A DNA stretch of 64,000 nucleotides, taken from positions 1 through 64,000 of the forward strand of contig JBDRZP010000012.1 in the NCBI GenBank assembly GCA_039804025.1. Reading direction: 5' to 3'. This stretch comes from a candidate division WOR-3 bacterium. Lineage in GTDB: Bacteria > Hydrothermota > Hydrothermia > Hydrothermales > JAJRUZ01. The first letter of the stretch is position 1. Each line of letters begins with the position of its first letter. A model generated the notes under the pieces. That model ran no database searches, was not told the origin of the DNA, and was given only the letters and a program-made list of their open reading frames with translations. Positions 25,445 through 34,018 of the stretch are shown piece by piece. Both the position numbers and the translations under genes were made by a program.

Positions 25445-26227
25445 CTAAATGAAAGAGTAAAGGTTTTCAAAGTATTCTCTTCCTTTTTCAATTCCCTTAA
25501 TTAACTTTATATTTAGATTTCTTGCATATTCTTCTGTTTCTGGATAAGGAAAAATTGCAACAATTATCTTTTCATCAATTTTTTCCCTTTCTTCCTTTTC
25601 ATAAAATCTCACTGATCTTTCAAAACTTTCAATATCTCCGAGGGTTAGAGATGATTTTACCTCTATTGCTATTTTCTTTTTATCTTTTATTAATATATCT
25701 ATTTCAGCTGTCCTTGGATATATAAAAAATTCAGAATTTTTGTCAAATCTTCTCCATTTTATAACTTTATAATCAAGTTTTGAAAGAACTTCTTCAAATC
25801 CCTTTCTAAAAGCTTCCTCAGCTCCTACTCCCCACCTTGAACCAATAGCTGAGATTGTGTCTCTCAAAACCTTAAATCCATTCTCCATTTTTAATGTAAG
25901 AACTTCAAATCTTTTATCAATTTCTTCAAATCTCTTATTAATTTCTTCAAATCTTCTTTCAATTTCTTCAAATCTCTTATTAATTTCCTCAAATCTTTTA
26001 TTAATTTCTTCAAATCTCTTATTAATTTCTTCAAATCTTTTACTATTTTCTTCTCTTTGTGCTTTTAGTTCAAGAAGTATTTCTTTTATTTCCTCTTTTG
26101 TGGCAGCTTTTTTTTCAATCAATTCTTCAATTTTTAATCTTACAGAAGGATATTTCTCTATAATTTCTGGCAATTTCTCCTCAATTATCCTAATTATTTC
26201 CTCTTCAGATAAAATTTTTTTCATCAT
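25445..26227 (-). CDS. Coiled-coil protein with PD-(D/E)XK nuclease-like C-terminus (DUF3782-like)
   Basis: 260 aa. The middle (about residues 60-107) is a chain of near-identical heptads of the type RFEEINK, encoded by 21-bp repeats and forming a long coiled coil. The C-terminal 130 residues look like a restriction-endonuclease fold: AEIDILIKDKKKIAIEVKSS has the D...ExK core. Similar proteins (DUF3782) are common in thermophilic archaea and candidate bacteria; their function is unknown. Two ATG codons open the gene. The promoter's -10 ends 3 nt before the first ATG, so the second (26224) may be the true leaderless start. Confidence 0.8.
   Translation of the reverse strand: MMKKILSEEEIIRIIEEKLPEIIEKYPSVRLKIEELIEKKAATKEEIKEILLELKAQREENSKRFEEINKRFEEINKRFEEINKRFEEIERRFEEINKRFEEIDKRFEVLTLKMENGFKVLRDTISAIGSRWGVGAEEAFRKGFEEVLSKLDYKVIKWRRFDKNSEFFIYPRTAEIDILIKDKKKIAIEVKSSLTLGDIESFERSVRFYEKEEREKIDEKIIVAIFPYPETEEYARNLNIKLIKGIEKGREYFENLYSFI
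25904..26044 (-). repeat. 21-bp tandem repeats encoding heptads
   Basis: About six and a half degenerate copies of a 21-bp unit (core ATTTCTTCAAATCT on the plus strand) inside the coiled-coil gene. Copy number is likely to vary by slippage in whole heptads without frameshift. Confidence 0.88.
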
Positions 26228-26259
26228 AAAATTATAAAAAGAAAAAGTAAAAATTTCAA
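26228..26259 (-). promoter_or_regulatory. Promoter of the coiled-coil nuclease gene, leaderless type
   Basis: On the minus strand TTGAAA (26259-26254), a 17-nt spacer and TATAAT (26236-26231). The first ATG is 3 nt and the second 6 nt beyond the -10. There is no Shine-Dalgarno. Confidence 0.7.
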
Positions 26260-26273
26260 TAATTAGATGGTAA

Positions 26274-28175
26274 TTATATGTCTAAATTCTGGACCTTCTT
26301 TGCATTTTGCATTATAAATTCCCTTCTGGGTTCTGTTTTTTCACCCATTAAAATTGAAAATAATCTATCTGCTTCTGCTGCATCTTCAAGGGTTACCTTT
26401 TTTAAAATCCTTCTTTCAGGATCCATTGTTGTTTCCCATAACTGCTCTGGATTCATCTCACCAAGACCCTTGTAACGTTGAATATTTACCCCATCTTCTC
26501 CTCCGATCTTCTTTAAAATTTCCTCCTTTTCTTCCTCTGAATAAGCATAATAAACCTTTTTTCCTTTCTGTAATCTGTAGAGGGGAGGCTGTGCTATATA
26601 CAAAAATCCAAGTTCTATAAGTGGTTTCATATACCTGTAAAATAAAGTTAAAAGAAGTGTCCTTATATGACTTCCATCAACATCAGCATCAGTCATTATA
26701 ATTATTCTGTGATACCTTATTCTTTCAGGTTTAAAATCTTCTTCATCAAAACCTATACCTATTGCCTGAAAAATTGTCTTAATCTCTTCATTTTTTAAAA
26801 TTTTATCTATGGAAGCCTTTTCTACATTTAAAATTTTACCCTTTAAAGGCAAAATTGCCTGAAATTCCCTTGCCCTTGCCTGCTTTGCTGAACCACCTGC
26901 ACTTTCACCCTCAACCACAAATAACTCTGCCTTTGAAGGGTCTTTAATAGAACAATCAGCAAGTTTTCCTGGAAGAGAAACTGATTCTAAAAGAGATTTT
27001 CTTTTTGTTAATTCCCTTGCCTTTTTTGCTGCTTCCCTTGCCCTTGCTGTTGCTATAACAAGTTTAACTATTTCCTCAGCAACAGAAGGATTTTCCTCAA
27101 GAAATCTGTAAAACCTGTCGTAAAATACTGATTCCACAATACCTTTTACATTTGAGTTTCCAAGTTTTGTCTTTGTCTGACCTTCAAACTGTGGTCCTGG
27201 CATTTTAACATGAATACAGGCAGTTAAACCTTCCCTTGTGTCTTCTCCCTGAATCTCAATATCGTTTGATTTAAGCAAATTGTTCTTTTTAATATAATCA
27301 ACTATTACCCTTGTAAGAGCTGACTTAAAACCAGTAACATGAGTTCCACCTTCATGGGTATTGATGGTATTGACAAAACTTAAAATATTTTCATATTGAT
27401 AATCTGAGTTATATTCAAGAGCTATTTCAACTTCAATATCTTCCCTTTTTGCTTCCATCCAGAAAGGCTCATGAATTGGTTTCCTGGCCTCATCAAGGAA
27501 TTTTACAAAGTCTTTTAATCCACCTTCTGCATAAAATTCCCTTTCCCTTCCATCTCTTTCATCAAAAACTTTAAGTCTTAAACCCTTAACAAGAAAAGAA
27601 AGTTCTTTTAATCTTCTTTCAACAATTTCAAACTCAAATTCTGTTTTTTTAAAAATTTCAGGGTCAGGCTTAAATCTCACCTCTGTTCCACTCTCCTCTG
27701 TTTTACCTATTTCTTTGAGTTCAGTAATTTTTTTTCCTCTCGAAAATTTTTGGTAATAAATTTTTCCATCCCTTTTTACTTTTACTTCAAGAAATTCTGA
27801 AAGGGCACATACAACTGATGCCCCAACTCCGTGAAGACCACCTGAAATCTGATAGATTTTCTGATCAAACTTTCCTCCAGCGTGAAGATAGGTGAATACA
27901 ATCTCAACTGCTGGTTTTTTTTCTGTTGGGTGGAGATCAACCGGTATTCCTCTTCCATCATCTTTAACAGAACAGGAACCATCAGAATGAAGGATTACTT
28001 CAATATTTTTTGCATAACCGGCAAGAGCTTCATCAACTGAATTATCAAGGATTTCAAAAATTAAGTGGTGAAGTCCCCTTTTTCCAACATCTCCTATATA
28101 CATTGCAGGTCTTCTTCTAACACCTTCTAAACCTGGTAAAATTTGTATTTTAGATGCATCGTATCTTTCTGTCAT
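26274..28175 (-). CDS. gyrB: DNA gyrase subunit B
   Basis: ATPase subunit of type II topoisomerase, 633 aa. The GHKL ATPase motifs are [22 protein letters not shown] and [11 protein letters not shown]. The TOPRIM motifs are [13 protein letters not shown] and [14 protein letters not shown], and the C-terminus [19 protein letters not shown] is the GyrB tail. It could in principle be ParE, but the recF-dciA context supports GyrB. It starts 1 nt after the dciA stop, with GGAGG inside dciA. gyrA is not in the window. Confidence 0.96.
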   Translation of the reverse strand: MTERYDASKIQILPGLEGVRRRPAMYIGDVGKRGLHHLIFEILDNSVDEALAGYAKNIEVILHSDGSCSVKDDGRGIPVDLHPTEKKPAVEIVFTYLHAGGKFDQKIYQISGGLHGVGASVVCALSEFLEVKVKRDGKIYYQKFSRGKKITELKEIGKTEESGTEVRFKPDPEIFKKTEFEFEIVERRLKELSFLVKGLRLKVFDERDGREREFYAEGGLKDFVKFLDEARKPIHEPFWMEAKREDIEVEIALEYNSDYQYENILSFVNTINTHEGGTHVTGFKSALTRVIVDYIKKNNLLKSNDIEIQGEDTREGLTACIHVKMPGPQFEGQTKTKLGNSNVKGIVESVFYDRFYRFLEENPSVAEEIVKLVIATARAREAAKKARELTKRKSLLESVSLPGKLADCSIKDPSKAELFVVEGESAGGSAKQARAREFQAILPLKGKILNVEKASIDKILKNEEIKTIFQAIGIGFDEEDFKPERIRYHRIIIMTDADVDGSHIRTLLLTLFYRYMKPLIELGFLYIAQPPLYRLQKGKKVYYAYSEEEKEEILKKIGGEDGVNIQRYKGLGEMNPEQLWETTMDPERRILKKVTLEDAAEADRLFSILMGEKTEPRREFIMQNAKKVQNLDI

Positions 28176-28176
28176 A

Positions 28177-28464
28177 TTATTCCATCCTCCTTGTAAATTT
28201 TATTTCTTTTACAATTTTTCTCTTAAAAAAATTATTTATTTCTTTTATAATCTCCTTCTTTAAATTATATATTTCTGACCTCATAATTGAATCACTTGAA
28301 AAAAGATAAAGAATTCCATCCTTGCAATTAACTGCCTTTACTTTTAAAGCTATACCCTCCCCTACAATTTTCTCCCATTCCTTTATAACCTGATATTCAT
28401 AAAATCTTTTTTCAAGCCCTTTCTTTCTAAAAAATTCAAAAAGAATATTGCTTAAATTTTCCAT
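28177..28464 (-). CDS. DciA/DUF721-family protein
   Basis: 95 aa. The pattern [20 protein letters not shown], then [20 protein letters not shown] is that of the DUF721 KH-like domain. DciA family members in bacteria without DnaC help load the replicative helicase DnaB. It lies between recF (1-nt spacing) and gyrB (1-nt spacing), the classical order recF-dciA-gyrB seen near replication origins of many bacteria. It is shorter than proteobacterial DciA. Confidence 0.85.
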   Translation of the reverse strand: MENLSNILFEFFRKKGLEKRFYEYQVIKEWEKIVGEGIALKVKAVNCKDGILYLFSSDSIMRSEIYNLKKEIIKEINNFFKRKIVKEIKFTRRME

Positions 28465-28465
28465 T

Positions 28466-29425
28466 TTACAAAACTATTTTATTTTTTATATCAAGATCCT
28501 TCAGGGATGTAATAATAATCTGACCTTCCCATTTTCCAATAAAATCTTTCACCAGATTAAAATCAAGAATTGAAAAAGGGTCATCTAATAAAAGTAAGGG
28601 TAAATTTCCACTTTCTTTCATCATTTCAGCAATAGCAATATAAAAATAAAATAAAAAAATCCTTTTTTCACCCTCCGAACACTGCGTTTTTAATTCAAAA
28701 CCATCTTTTAAAAAAGTAATTTTATCCCTTGAAATACCAAAAAGAGTAAAACCTTTTTCTTTCTCCTTTTCAAAATCATACTCCAAAACCGAAGGTTCAT
28801 AATTTATAAAAACATTTAAATAGTTTTTCATAACTTCCTCTATTTTTTTAATATATATTATACGTTTACTCTGCAATATTTTTCCATTATCTTGAAGCAA
28901 TTTCTTAAAAGGGTCTATATTTTCTTTAATATTTTTAAGATATTTATTTCTTTGTTCAAGAATCCTGTTGTAATTAAGTAAGATTTTAAAATATTCATTA
29001 TCCAAAAGGGAGAAAAGGTAATTTATTTCTCTGAAAAGTTCGCTTTTATTCCAGAATATTATTTCTTTTTTTGAATGAAAAAAAATAGTGGGTAATTTTT
29101 TAAAAACATAGGAATAGGATGGAACTTTTTTATTATTAAAGTAAAGATTTTTTTTATCCTTTTCTATCTCAAGTTTTATTTCGTATTTTCCATTTTTGGA
29201 ATTTCCTTTACAGAAAATTAGGGAAAATTCTTTACCTTTTTTAATAATTTCAGAATTACTTGCTCCTTTCAAGTTTCTCGGATAGCTGAGAAGGTGTATT
29301 GCTTCAAGAATTGTTGTTTTCCCTGCTCCATTTGGTCCTGTAATAAGGTTTACTCCTTCTTTAAAGAAAAATTCTTTCTTTTCAAATTTTCTGAAATTTT
29401 GCAAAAATAGATAGTTTATTAACAT
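28466..29425 (-). CDS. recF: DNA replication and repair protein RecF
   Basis: SMC-like ATPase that helps load RecA at gaps. 319 aa, some 40 shorter than the usual RecF. Walker A is TGPNGAGKTTILEAI; the signature region (LKTQCSEGEKRIFLFYFYIA) precedes Walker B LLLLDDPFSILD. The N-terminal motif NYLFLQNFRKFEKKE is typical of RecF. Its promoter gives only about 4 nt of leader. dnaA and dnaN, which usually precede it, are absent: the next gene upstream is tsaD on the other strand. Confidence 0.93.
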   Translation of the reverse strand: MLINYLFLQNFRKFEKKEFFFKEGVNLITGPNGAGKTTILEAIHLLSYPRNLKGASNSEIIKKGKEFSLIFCKGNSKNGKYEIKLEIEKDKKNLYFNNKKVPSYSYVFKKLPTIFFHSKKEIIFWNKSELFREINYLFSLLDNEYFKILLNYNRILEQRNKYLKNIKENIDPFKKLLQDNGKILQSKRIIYIKKIEEVMKNYLNVFINYEPSVLEYDFEKEKEKGFTLFGISRDKITFLKDGFELKTQCSEGEKRIFLFYFYIAIAEMMKESGNLPLLLLDDPFSILDFNLVKDFIGKWEGQIIITSLKDLDIKNKIVL

Positions 29426-29465
29426 GCATTTTAAAAATTATAAGCTAAAAAATATTGATTTTCAA
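29426..29465 (-). promoter_or_regulatory. Promoter of recF-dciA-gyrB
   Basis: On the minus strand TTGAAA (29465-29460), a 17-nt spacer and TATAAT (29442-29437). The ATG is 11 nt after the -10. No Shine-Dalgarno was seen. Confidence 0.72.
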
Positions 29466-29967
29466 ATTCAGTGTAGAATTCCATAAGAATACCATAACAA
29501 TATTGAATTTTTCCGGCTCAATAAAATTAAAAGAAGTGCCTCCTACAAAATATTCTTGTATAGTGTATTTTGCGCACCATAAAATTATAGAACCTTTGTT
29601 TTTTGGAAAATTAAGGGTGAAGATAATATGAGGGATAATAGAAACAATATTCTAAAAAACTTGTTACTTTATACCTTAAAAGGTGTAGCTTTCCATCTAA
29701 AGATTTTAAAAAATTGGTAGCGAAATATAGCGCAACCTAAAGGTTGCGGCTACAATAAAATTATGGTAATAAATGTTTAAAAAATTTAAAAAATTGGTAG
29801 GAATATAACGCACCCTAAAGGGTACGGTTACCATAAAATTATAGAATATGGTAATAAATGTTAAAAAATTTAAAAAATTGGTAGGCGCAGGCTTTAGCCT
29901 GCGAATTTTTACCTTTTCCCATTATCTAATATTTCTTTAAAATTTTTCATCAGTGGAATTTTAAATA
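29466..29967. other. Non-coding stretch with palindromic repeat cluster
   Basis: The gap between recF and tsaD (29426-30001) is the only one over 300 bases. Apart from the two promoters it holds the palindromic repeats listed separately at 29671-29903. I saw no convincing gene, DnaA box cluster or RNA gene. A 30-codon ORF at 29628-29720 overlaps the repeats and is not credible. Confidence 0.7.
29671..29903. repeat. Four-copy interspersed palindromic repeat (REP-like) cluster
   Basis: GC-rich palindromes in an AT-rich background: degenerate ACCTTAAAAGGT at 29671-29690, CGCAACCTAAAGGTTGCG with GCTAC at 29730-29753, CACCCTAAAGGGTACGG at 29809-29832, and the perfect CGCAGGC-TTTA-GCCTGCG at 29886-29903. 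The last three are preceded by the same AT segment ending AAATTGGTAG (ends at 29720, 29800, 29884), giving a unit of about 80-84 bp. ATAAAATTATGGTAATAAATG also recurs between them. Similar palindromes ending GCGGCTAC are familiar from many genomes as REP-like elements. No transposase is nearby. Confidence 0.85.
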
Positions 29968-30001
29968 TTGATTTTTAAAATTTTTACTTTTATATATAAA
30001 A
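29968..30001 (+). promoter_or_regulatory. Promoter of tsaD-trxB, leaderless type
   Basis: TTGATT (29968-29973), a 17-nt spacer and TATATA (29991-29996). The ATG at 30002 is 5 nt after the -10, with no Shine-Dalgarno. Confidence 0.65.
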
Positions 30002-30997
30002 ATGTTTATTCTTTCCTTTGAAACCTCCTGTGATGAAACTTCGGTTGCTATTTTACAAAATAAAAAAGTAAAATCCCATATTCTATCCTCTCATATTTCA
30101 GGAATTGAGTTTGGGGGTGTAATGCCTGAATTTTCTTCAAGAACTCATATGGAAATAATTGTCCCATCACTTAAACTTGCAATTGAAATTGCTAAGATTG
30201 ATATAAAAGATATAAATTTAGTTTCAGCAACTCAGGGACCAGGTCTTATAGGTTCTCTCCTTGTGGGTTATGTGTTTGGTAAATCCCTGGCTTCTTCTTT
30301 ACAAGTTCCCTTTTACGGAATAGATCACCTTGAAGCACATCTTTTTTCAGTATTTATCGATAGAGATCCTGATTTTCCAATACTTTCTCTCCTTGTTTCA
30401 GGAGGACATACAGAACTATTTCTCCTTGAAGGCATAAATGAAATAAAATATCTTGGTGGAACACTTGATGATGCAGGAGGTGAATGTCTTGATAAGGCTG
30501 CAAGGCTTTTTGGTTTTAAATATCCAGGAGCAAAGAGACTTTCTGAACTTGCTAAAAAAGGTGATAAAAATTTTGTTAAATTTCCTCTTCCACAAACTAA
30601 ACCTTTTACTTTCAGCTTCAGTGGTTTAAAAACTGCATTAATAAGGTATATTGAAAAGCTAAATCCTGAGGAATTTGAAAATTTAAAATCCCATATTGCA
30701 GCCTCTTTCCAGGAAACTGTGTTTCAGCATATACTGGAAAAAGTCAAAGAAGCTATACATGTTCTTAATTTAAAAAATTTAACAATTTCAGTTGTAGGAG
30801 GTGTAGCAGCAAATGAGAGATTAAGAGAGTTGTTCTATGAAAATTTTGATAAAGTTTTGTTTCCTCCTATAGAATACTGCGGGGATAATGCTGTAATGGT
30901 TGGGATTAGAAGTTATTATCTTCATAATAACAAAAAAAATACTTTGGAATTTTATGATGTTTATACAAAATATCCTTTTCAAACAAAAGGAGGGTAA
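30002..30997 (+). CDS. tsaD: tRNA threonylcarbamoyladenosine transferase TsaD
   Basis: Transfers the threonylcarbamoyl group to A37 of ANN-decoding tRNAs. At 331 aa it is full length. The metal motif is HLEAH in YGIDHLEAHLFSV, and ASKHA-fold motifs are SFETSCDETSVAIL, LVSGGHTELFLL and VVGGVAANERLRE. Its partner tsaE begins at 63891 in this window; tsaB and tsaC are not seen. It is probably translated from a leaderless mRNA and followed after 2 nt by trxB, whose AGGAGG lies at its 3' end. Confidence 0.96.
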   Translation: MFILSFETSCDETSVAILQNKKVKSHILSSHISGIEFGGVMPEFSSRTHMEIIVPSLKLAIEIAKIDIKDINLVSATQGPGLIGSLLVGYVFGKSLASSLQVPFYGIDHLEAHLFSVFIDRDPDFPILSLLVSGGHTELFLLEGINEIKYLGGTLDDAGGECLDKAARLFGFKYPGAKRLSELAKKGDKNFVKFPLPQTKPFTFSFSGLKTALIRYIEKLNPEEFENLKSHIAASFQETVFQHILEKVKEAIHVLNLKNLTISVVGGVAANERLRELFYENFDKVLFPPIEYCGDNAVMVGIRSYYLHNNKKNTLEFYDVYTKYPFQTKGG

Positions 30998-30999
30998 AA

Positions 31000-31965
31000 A
31001 TGCTTGAAATAAAATTTGGTGAAGTTTCTGAACAAATAAAAGATAGAGAGGCTGACATAATTATTCTCGGAGCAGGTCCTGCTGGGCTTTCAGCTGGTTT
31101 ATACGCAGCAAGAGCTAACCTTAAAACAATAATTCTTGAAAAGGAAACAATCGGAGGGCAACTTTCCCTTACCGAATGGATAGAAGATTATCCAGGTTTT
31201 CCAGATGGAATTAATGCAAGCGAACTTATAAATTTAATGAGAAAACATGCTGAAAATTTCGGAGCAAAAATACTTATAGAAAAAGCTAATAAAATTGAAT
31301 TACTTGATAAAGGTTATAAAAAAGTTATCACTGATAGAGGCGAATGGATAACAAAGGCCATAATCGTAGCAACAGGAGCACATCATAAAAGACTCGGTGT
31401 AAAAGGTGAATTAGAACTTATGGGAAGAGGTGTTTCAAATTGTGCTGTATGTGATGGTCCGTTTTTTAAAGATAAAGAGATTGTTGTAGTCGGAGGAGGA
31501 GATTCTGCTGTAACAGAAGGTATCTATTTAACAAGATTTGCTAAAAAAGTTTATATTGTCCATAGAAGAGATAAATTCAGAGCACAAAAGATTTATATTG
31601 AAAGGGCTAAAAATAATCCTAAAATTGAATTCATTCTTAATACTGTTGTTGAAGAAATAAAAGGAGAAAAAAAAGTTGAGGGTGTTGTTTTAAAAAATGT
31701 AATAACCGGAGAAGTATGGGAAATGCCTGTTTCTGCTGTTTTTATATTCATTGGACTTTTGCCAAATTCTGAAATTCTTGAAGGCTTAACCCCCCTTGAT
31801 GAAAGAAAAGCTGTGATTACAAATGAGAAAATGGAAACTTCTATTCCAGGAATTTATGCAGCTGGAGATGTAAGGAATACGACTCTGAGACAAGCAATTA
31901 CAGCAGCTTCAGATGGAGCAATTGCAGCAATGATGGCTGAAACTTATATAAATGAAAATTTCTAA
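31000..31965 (+). CDS. trxB: Thioredoxin reductase (NADPH)
   Basis: Flavoprotein disulfide reductase, 321 aa. FAD-binding LGAGPAGLSAGLYAARA, redox-active CAVC (in NCAVCDGPFF), NADPH-binding VVGGGDSAVTEG and the C-terminal FAD motif GIYAAGDV are all present in TrxB order. A short N-terminal extension (about 18 residues) precedes the first strand. No thioredoxin gene is adjacent. Some relatives use ferredoxin or reduce glutaredoxin-like proteins, so the electron donor is inferred. It shares an operon with tsaD. Confidence 0.95.
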   Translation: MLEIKFGEVSEQIKDREADIIILGAGPAGLSAGLYAARANLKTIILEKETIGGQLSLTEWIEDYPGFPDGINASELINLMRKHAENFGAKILIEKANKIELLDKGYKKVITDRGEWITKAIIVATGAHHKRLGVKGELELMGRGVSNCAVCDGPFFKDKEIVVVGGGDSAVTEGIYLTRFAKKVYIVHRRDKFRAQKIYIERAKNNPKIEFILNTVVEEIKGEKKVEGVVLKNVITGEVWEMPVSAVFIFIGLLPNSEILEGLTPLDERKAVITNEKMETSIPGIYAAGDVRNTTLRQAITAASDGAIAAMMAETYINENF

Positions 31966-31972
31966 TTTTAAA

Positions 31973-32006
31973 TTGAATTTTAATTTAAAATATATTATAA
32001 TTTTAT
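31973..32006 (+). promoter_or_regulatory. Promoter of ccmF, leaderless type
   Basis: TTGAAT (31973-31978), a 17-nt spacer and TATAAT (31996-32001). The ATG at 32007 is 5 nt after the -10 and there is no Shine-Dalgarno. It is the same arrangement and hexamers as at 1255. Confidence 0.72.
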
Positions 32007-33890
32007 ATGATTGAACTTGGATATTCTTCTTTATTTGGATCCTTTTTATCCTTTCTTTTAGCAGTTATTTTATTTATAACCGGAATAAAAAGAAAGGATT
32101 TGCTTTTTTATGAATCAGGTAAAAGGGCTATTTTTTTAGGTTCTTCCTTTATAATTTTATCTTCCCTTTGTCTATGGTATCTTCTTTTAATTTCAGATTT
32201 CAGGGTAACATACGTGGCGAATTACACTTCAAAAAATCTACCTTTTATCTACAAATTTTCTGCTTTCTGGGCTGGAATGGATGGTTCAATGCTTTTCTGG
32301 GTTTTAATACTTTCAATTTATTTTTTGATTTATATCTTTTCAGCAAAATCAGAAAACTTACATAGATTAATTTCTTACACTGTTATTTCAATTGTCATTC
32401 TTTTCTTCACATTTATAACTTTCTTTTTAACAAATCCATTTAGAACACTTCCTTTTACTCCTCCAGATGGAAGAGGTTTAAATCCTCTGCTCCAGAATAT
32501 ATGGATGCTTATTCATCCTGTTGCCATATATTTTGGATTTGTTGGTTTTACCATTCCTTTAAGTTATGCAATAGCAGTTTTTCTCAAAGGTGAAAGAAAA
32601 GACTTTTCTTTGGAAATAAGAAAATGGACTCTTATATCTTGGCTCTTTTTATCCATAGGTATTGTTCTTGGAGGAAGATGGGCATATGTTGAACTTGGAT
32701 GGGGTGGATACTGGGCATGGGACCCGGTTGAAAACGCATCTTTTCTACCATGGCTTACTGCAACTGCCTTTGTCCATACGCTTTTTATTCAGGAAACAAA
32801 AAAAATGTTAAAATTATGGAACCTTTCTTTAATAATAATTACTTTTATACTTGTTGTTACAGGAACCTATATTACAAGAAGTGGGGCTCTTTCGTCAGTC
32901 CATGCTTTTGCAGAAAGTGAACTTGGACCATATTTTGGTTCTTTTGTTCTTTTGAATTTATTCTTTCTATTTTTTGCTTTATTTAAATATAGAGGAAAAT
33001 TAAAAGATGAAGGAGAAAAATTCAGCATTTTTGGGCTCGAAGGTTTGATTTTAATTTTACTTTTTTCCCTTATTGCTATAACCATAATAACCCTTATTGG
33101 AACCTTTTATCCAATTATTACAGGCTTAATTCTCGGTCAAAAGATGGAAGTTACTCCTCTATTTTTTGTAAGGGCTACAGGTCCATTTTTCATCATAATT
33201 CTTATACTTTTAGCTATTTATCCCTTTACATACAAAAATTCTTCAAAATTTTTCTTTTTAATTTCCTTTTTAGCTTTCCTTTTAGTTTCATTTTTTGTAT
33301 TTATAAAAATATCAAAACATCCAGGAGCCTTTCTTGGATACGGAGTCTCAGCCTTTGCCTTAGTTTCAAATATTTACCGTTATATACATGATATTAAAAT
33401 TGGAGGATTAAAATTAAATGAATATTTTGTAAGAAAGACTGGCTCTTTTTTTATTCATTTTGGTATTGTTCTTTCAGCAATTGGTATTATTTCTTCTTAT
33501 GGATTTAAAGAAGAAAAAGAATTTGTAGTTAAAAAAGGAGAAAGGGTTAATTTTAAAAATTTTGAAATTGAGTATATTGAATTATCAATGGCTTCGGGAC
33601 AGAATTATGATGAAGTTAGAGGAGATTTTTTAGTTAAAAACTCTGGAAGAATAAAAGGAAAACTTTCACCTGCTTTAAGGTTTTATCATAACTGGGAACA
33701 ACCATCAGCTGAGATGGATGTATTGCCACTTTTAAATGGAGATATTTATGCAGTTATTCAGGGATGGGAAGAAGATGAGACTGTCTATATTCAAGTTTTT
33801 TATAATCCGCTTATACAGCTCGTTTGGTTTGGAACATTTTTATTATTCATAGGTGGTGTTTTTGTAATTATAACAAAAAGGAAAAAATAA
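32007..33890 (+). CDS. ccmF: Cytochrome c biogenesis protein CcmF (haem lyase)
   Basis: Polytopic membrane protein, 627 aa, with about 14 hydrophobic segments. The WWD haem-handling motif is visible as LGWGGYWAWDPVENASFLPW, with the flanking LLQNIWMLIHPVAIYFGF and ITRSGALSSVHAF. It attaches haem to apocytochrome c in system I, on the outer face of the membrane. Other ccm genes are absent from the window, except perhaps the tiny ORF directly following. Its presence implies c-type cytochromes in this organism. Confidence 0.94.
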   Translation: MIELGYSSLFGSFLSFLLAVILFITGIKRKDLLFYESGKRAIFLGSSFIILSSLCLWYLLLISDFRVTYVANYTSKNLPFIYKFSAFWAGMDGSMLFWVLILSIYFLIYIFSAKSENLHRLISYTVISIVILFFTFITFFLTNPFRTLPFTPPDGRGLNPLLQNIWMLIHPVAIYFGFVGFTIPLSYAIAVFLKGERKDFSLEIRKWTLISWLFLSIGIVLGGRWAYVELGWGGYWAWDPVENASFLPWLTATAFVHTLFIQETKKMLKLWNLSLIIITFILVVTGTYITRSGALSSVHAFAESELGPYFGSFVLLNLFFLFFALFKYRGKLKDEGEKFSIFGLEGLILILLFSLIAITIITLIGTFYPIITGLILGQKMEVTPLFFVRATGPFFIIILILLAIYPFTYKNSSKFFFLISFLAFLLVSFFVFIKISKHPGAFLGYGVSAFALVSNIYRYIHDIKIGGLKLNEYFVRKTGSFFIHFGIVLSAIGIISSYGFKEEKEFVVKKGERVNFKNFEIEYIELSMASGQNYDEVRGDFLVKNSGRIKGKLSPALRFYHNWEQPSAEMDVLPLLNGDIYAVIQGWEEDETVYIQVFYNPLIQLVWFGTFLLFIGGVFVIITKRKK

Positions 33891-33970
33891 TGATAAAAAT
33901 TTTTTACATAACCTTTTTTATTTTTATAATCTTTTATTTTGTTTTTGAGCCTTTATTTAGAAAAAGATAA
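33890..33970 (+). CDS. 26-residue single-span membrane peptide after ccmF
   Basis: An ATG overlaps the ccmF stop (TAATG) and opens a 26-codon frame: MIKIFYITFFIFIIFYFVFE then PLFRKR. It is one hydrophobic helix with a positively charged end, suggesting N-out/C-in insertion. Translational coupling and composition support a real gene. By size, topology and position it could play the part of CcmD, a small single-span helper of haem export, but there is no sequence motif to prove this. It is too short for standard gene finders. Confidence 0.55.
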   Translation: MIKIFYITFFIFIIFYFVFEPLFRKR

Positions 33971-33981
33971 AAATTTTATAA

Positions 33982-34018
33982 TTGATTTTTTTTGTAAAAA
34001 ACTTTAAAATTTTAATTA
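33982..34018 (+). promoter_or_regulatory. Promoter of the cyclase-half/HEAT/STAND operon, leaderless type
   Basis: TTGATT (33982-33987), a 17-nt spacer and TAAAAT (34005-34010). The ATG at 34019 is 8 nt after the -10, with no Shine-Dalgarno. Confidence 0.62.

Noticed and set aside
25857-26237. 126-codon Ser/Leu-rich ORF on the plus strand opposite the coiled-coil gene
   Set aside because: It is the mirror of the heptad repeats; composition is an artefact of the real minus-strand gene.
29628-29720. 30-codon ORF starting at an ATG in the recF-tsaD gap
   Set aside because: It runs into the palindromic repeats and has no family resemblance or hydrophobic pattern.
29671-29903. CRISPR array
   Set aside because: The palindromic cores differ in sequence, the units are 80-84 bp with similar, not unique, spacers, and no cas gene is near.
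29426-30001. Replication origin next to recF
   Set aside because: No cluster of DnaA boxes and no dnaA or dnaN; the gap is explained by promoters and repeats.
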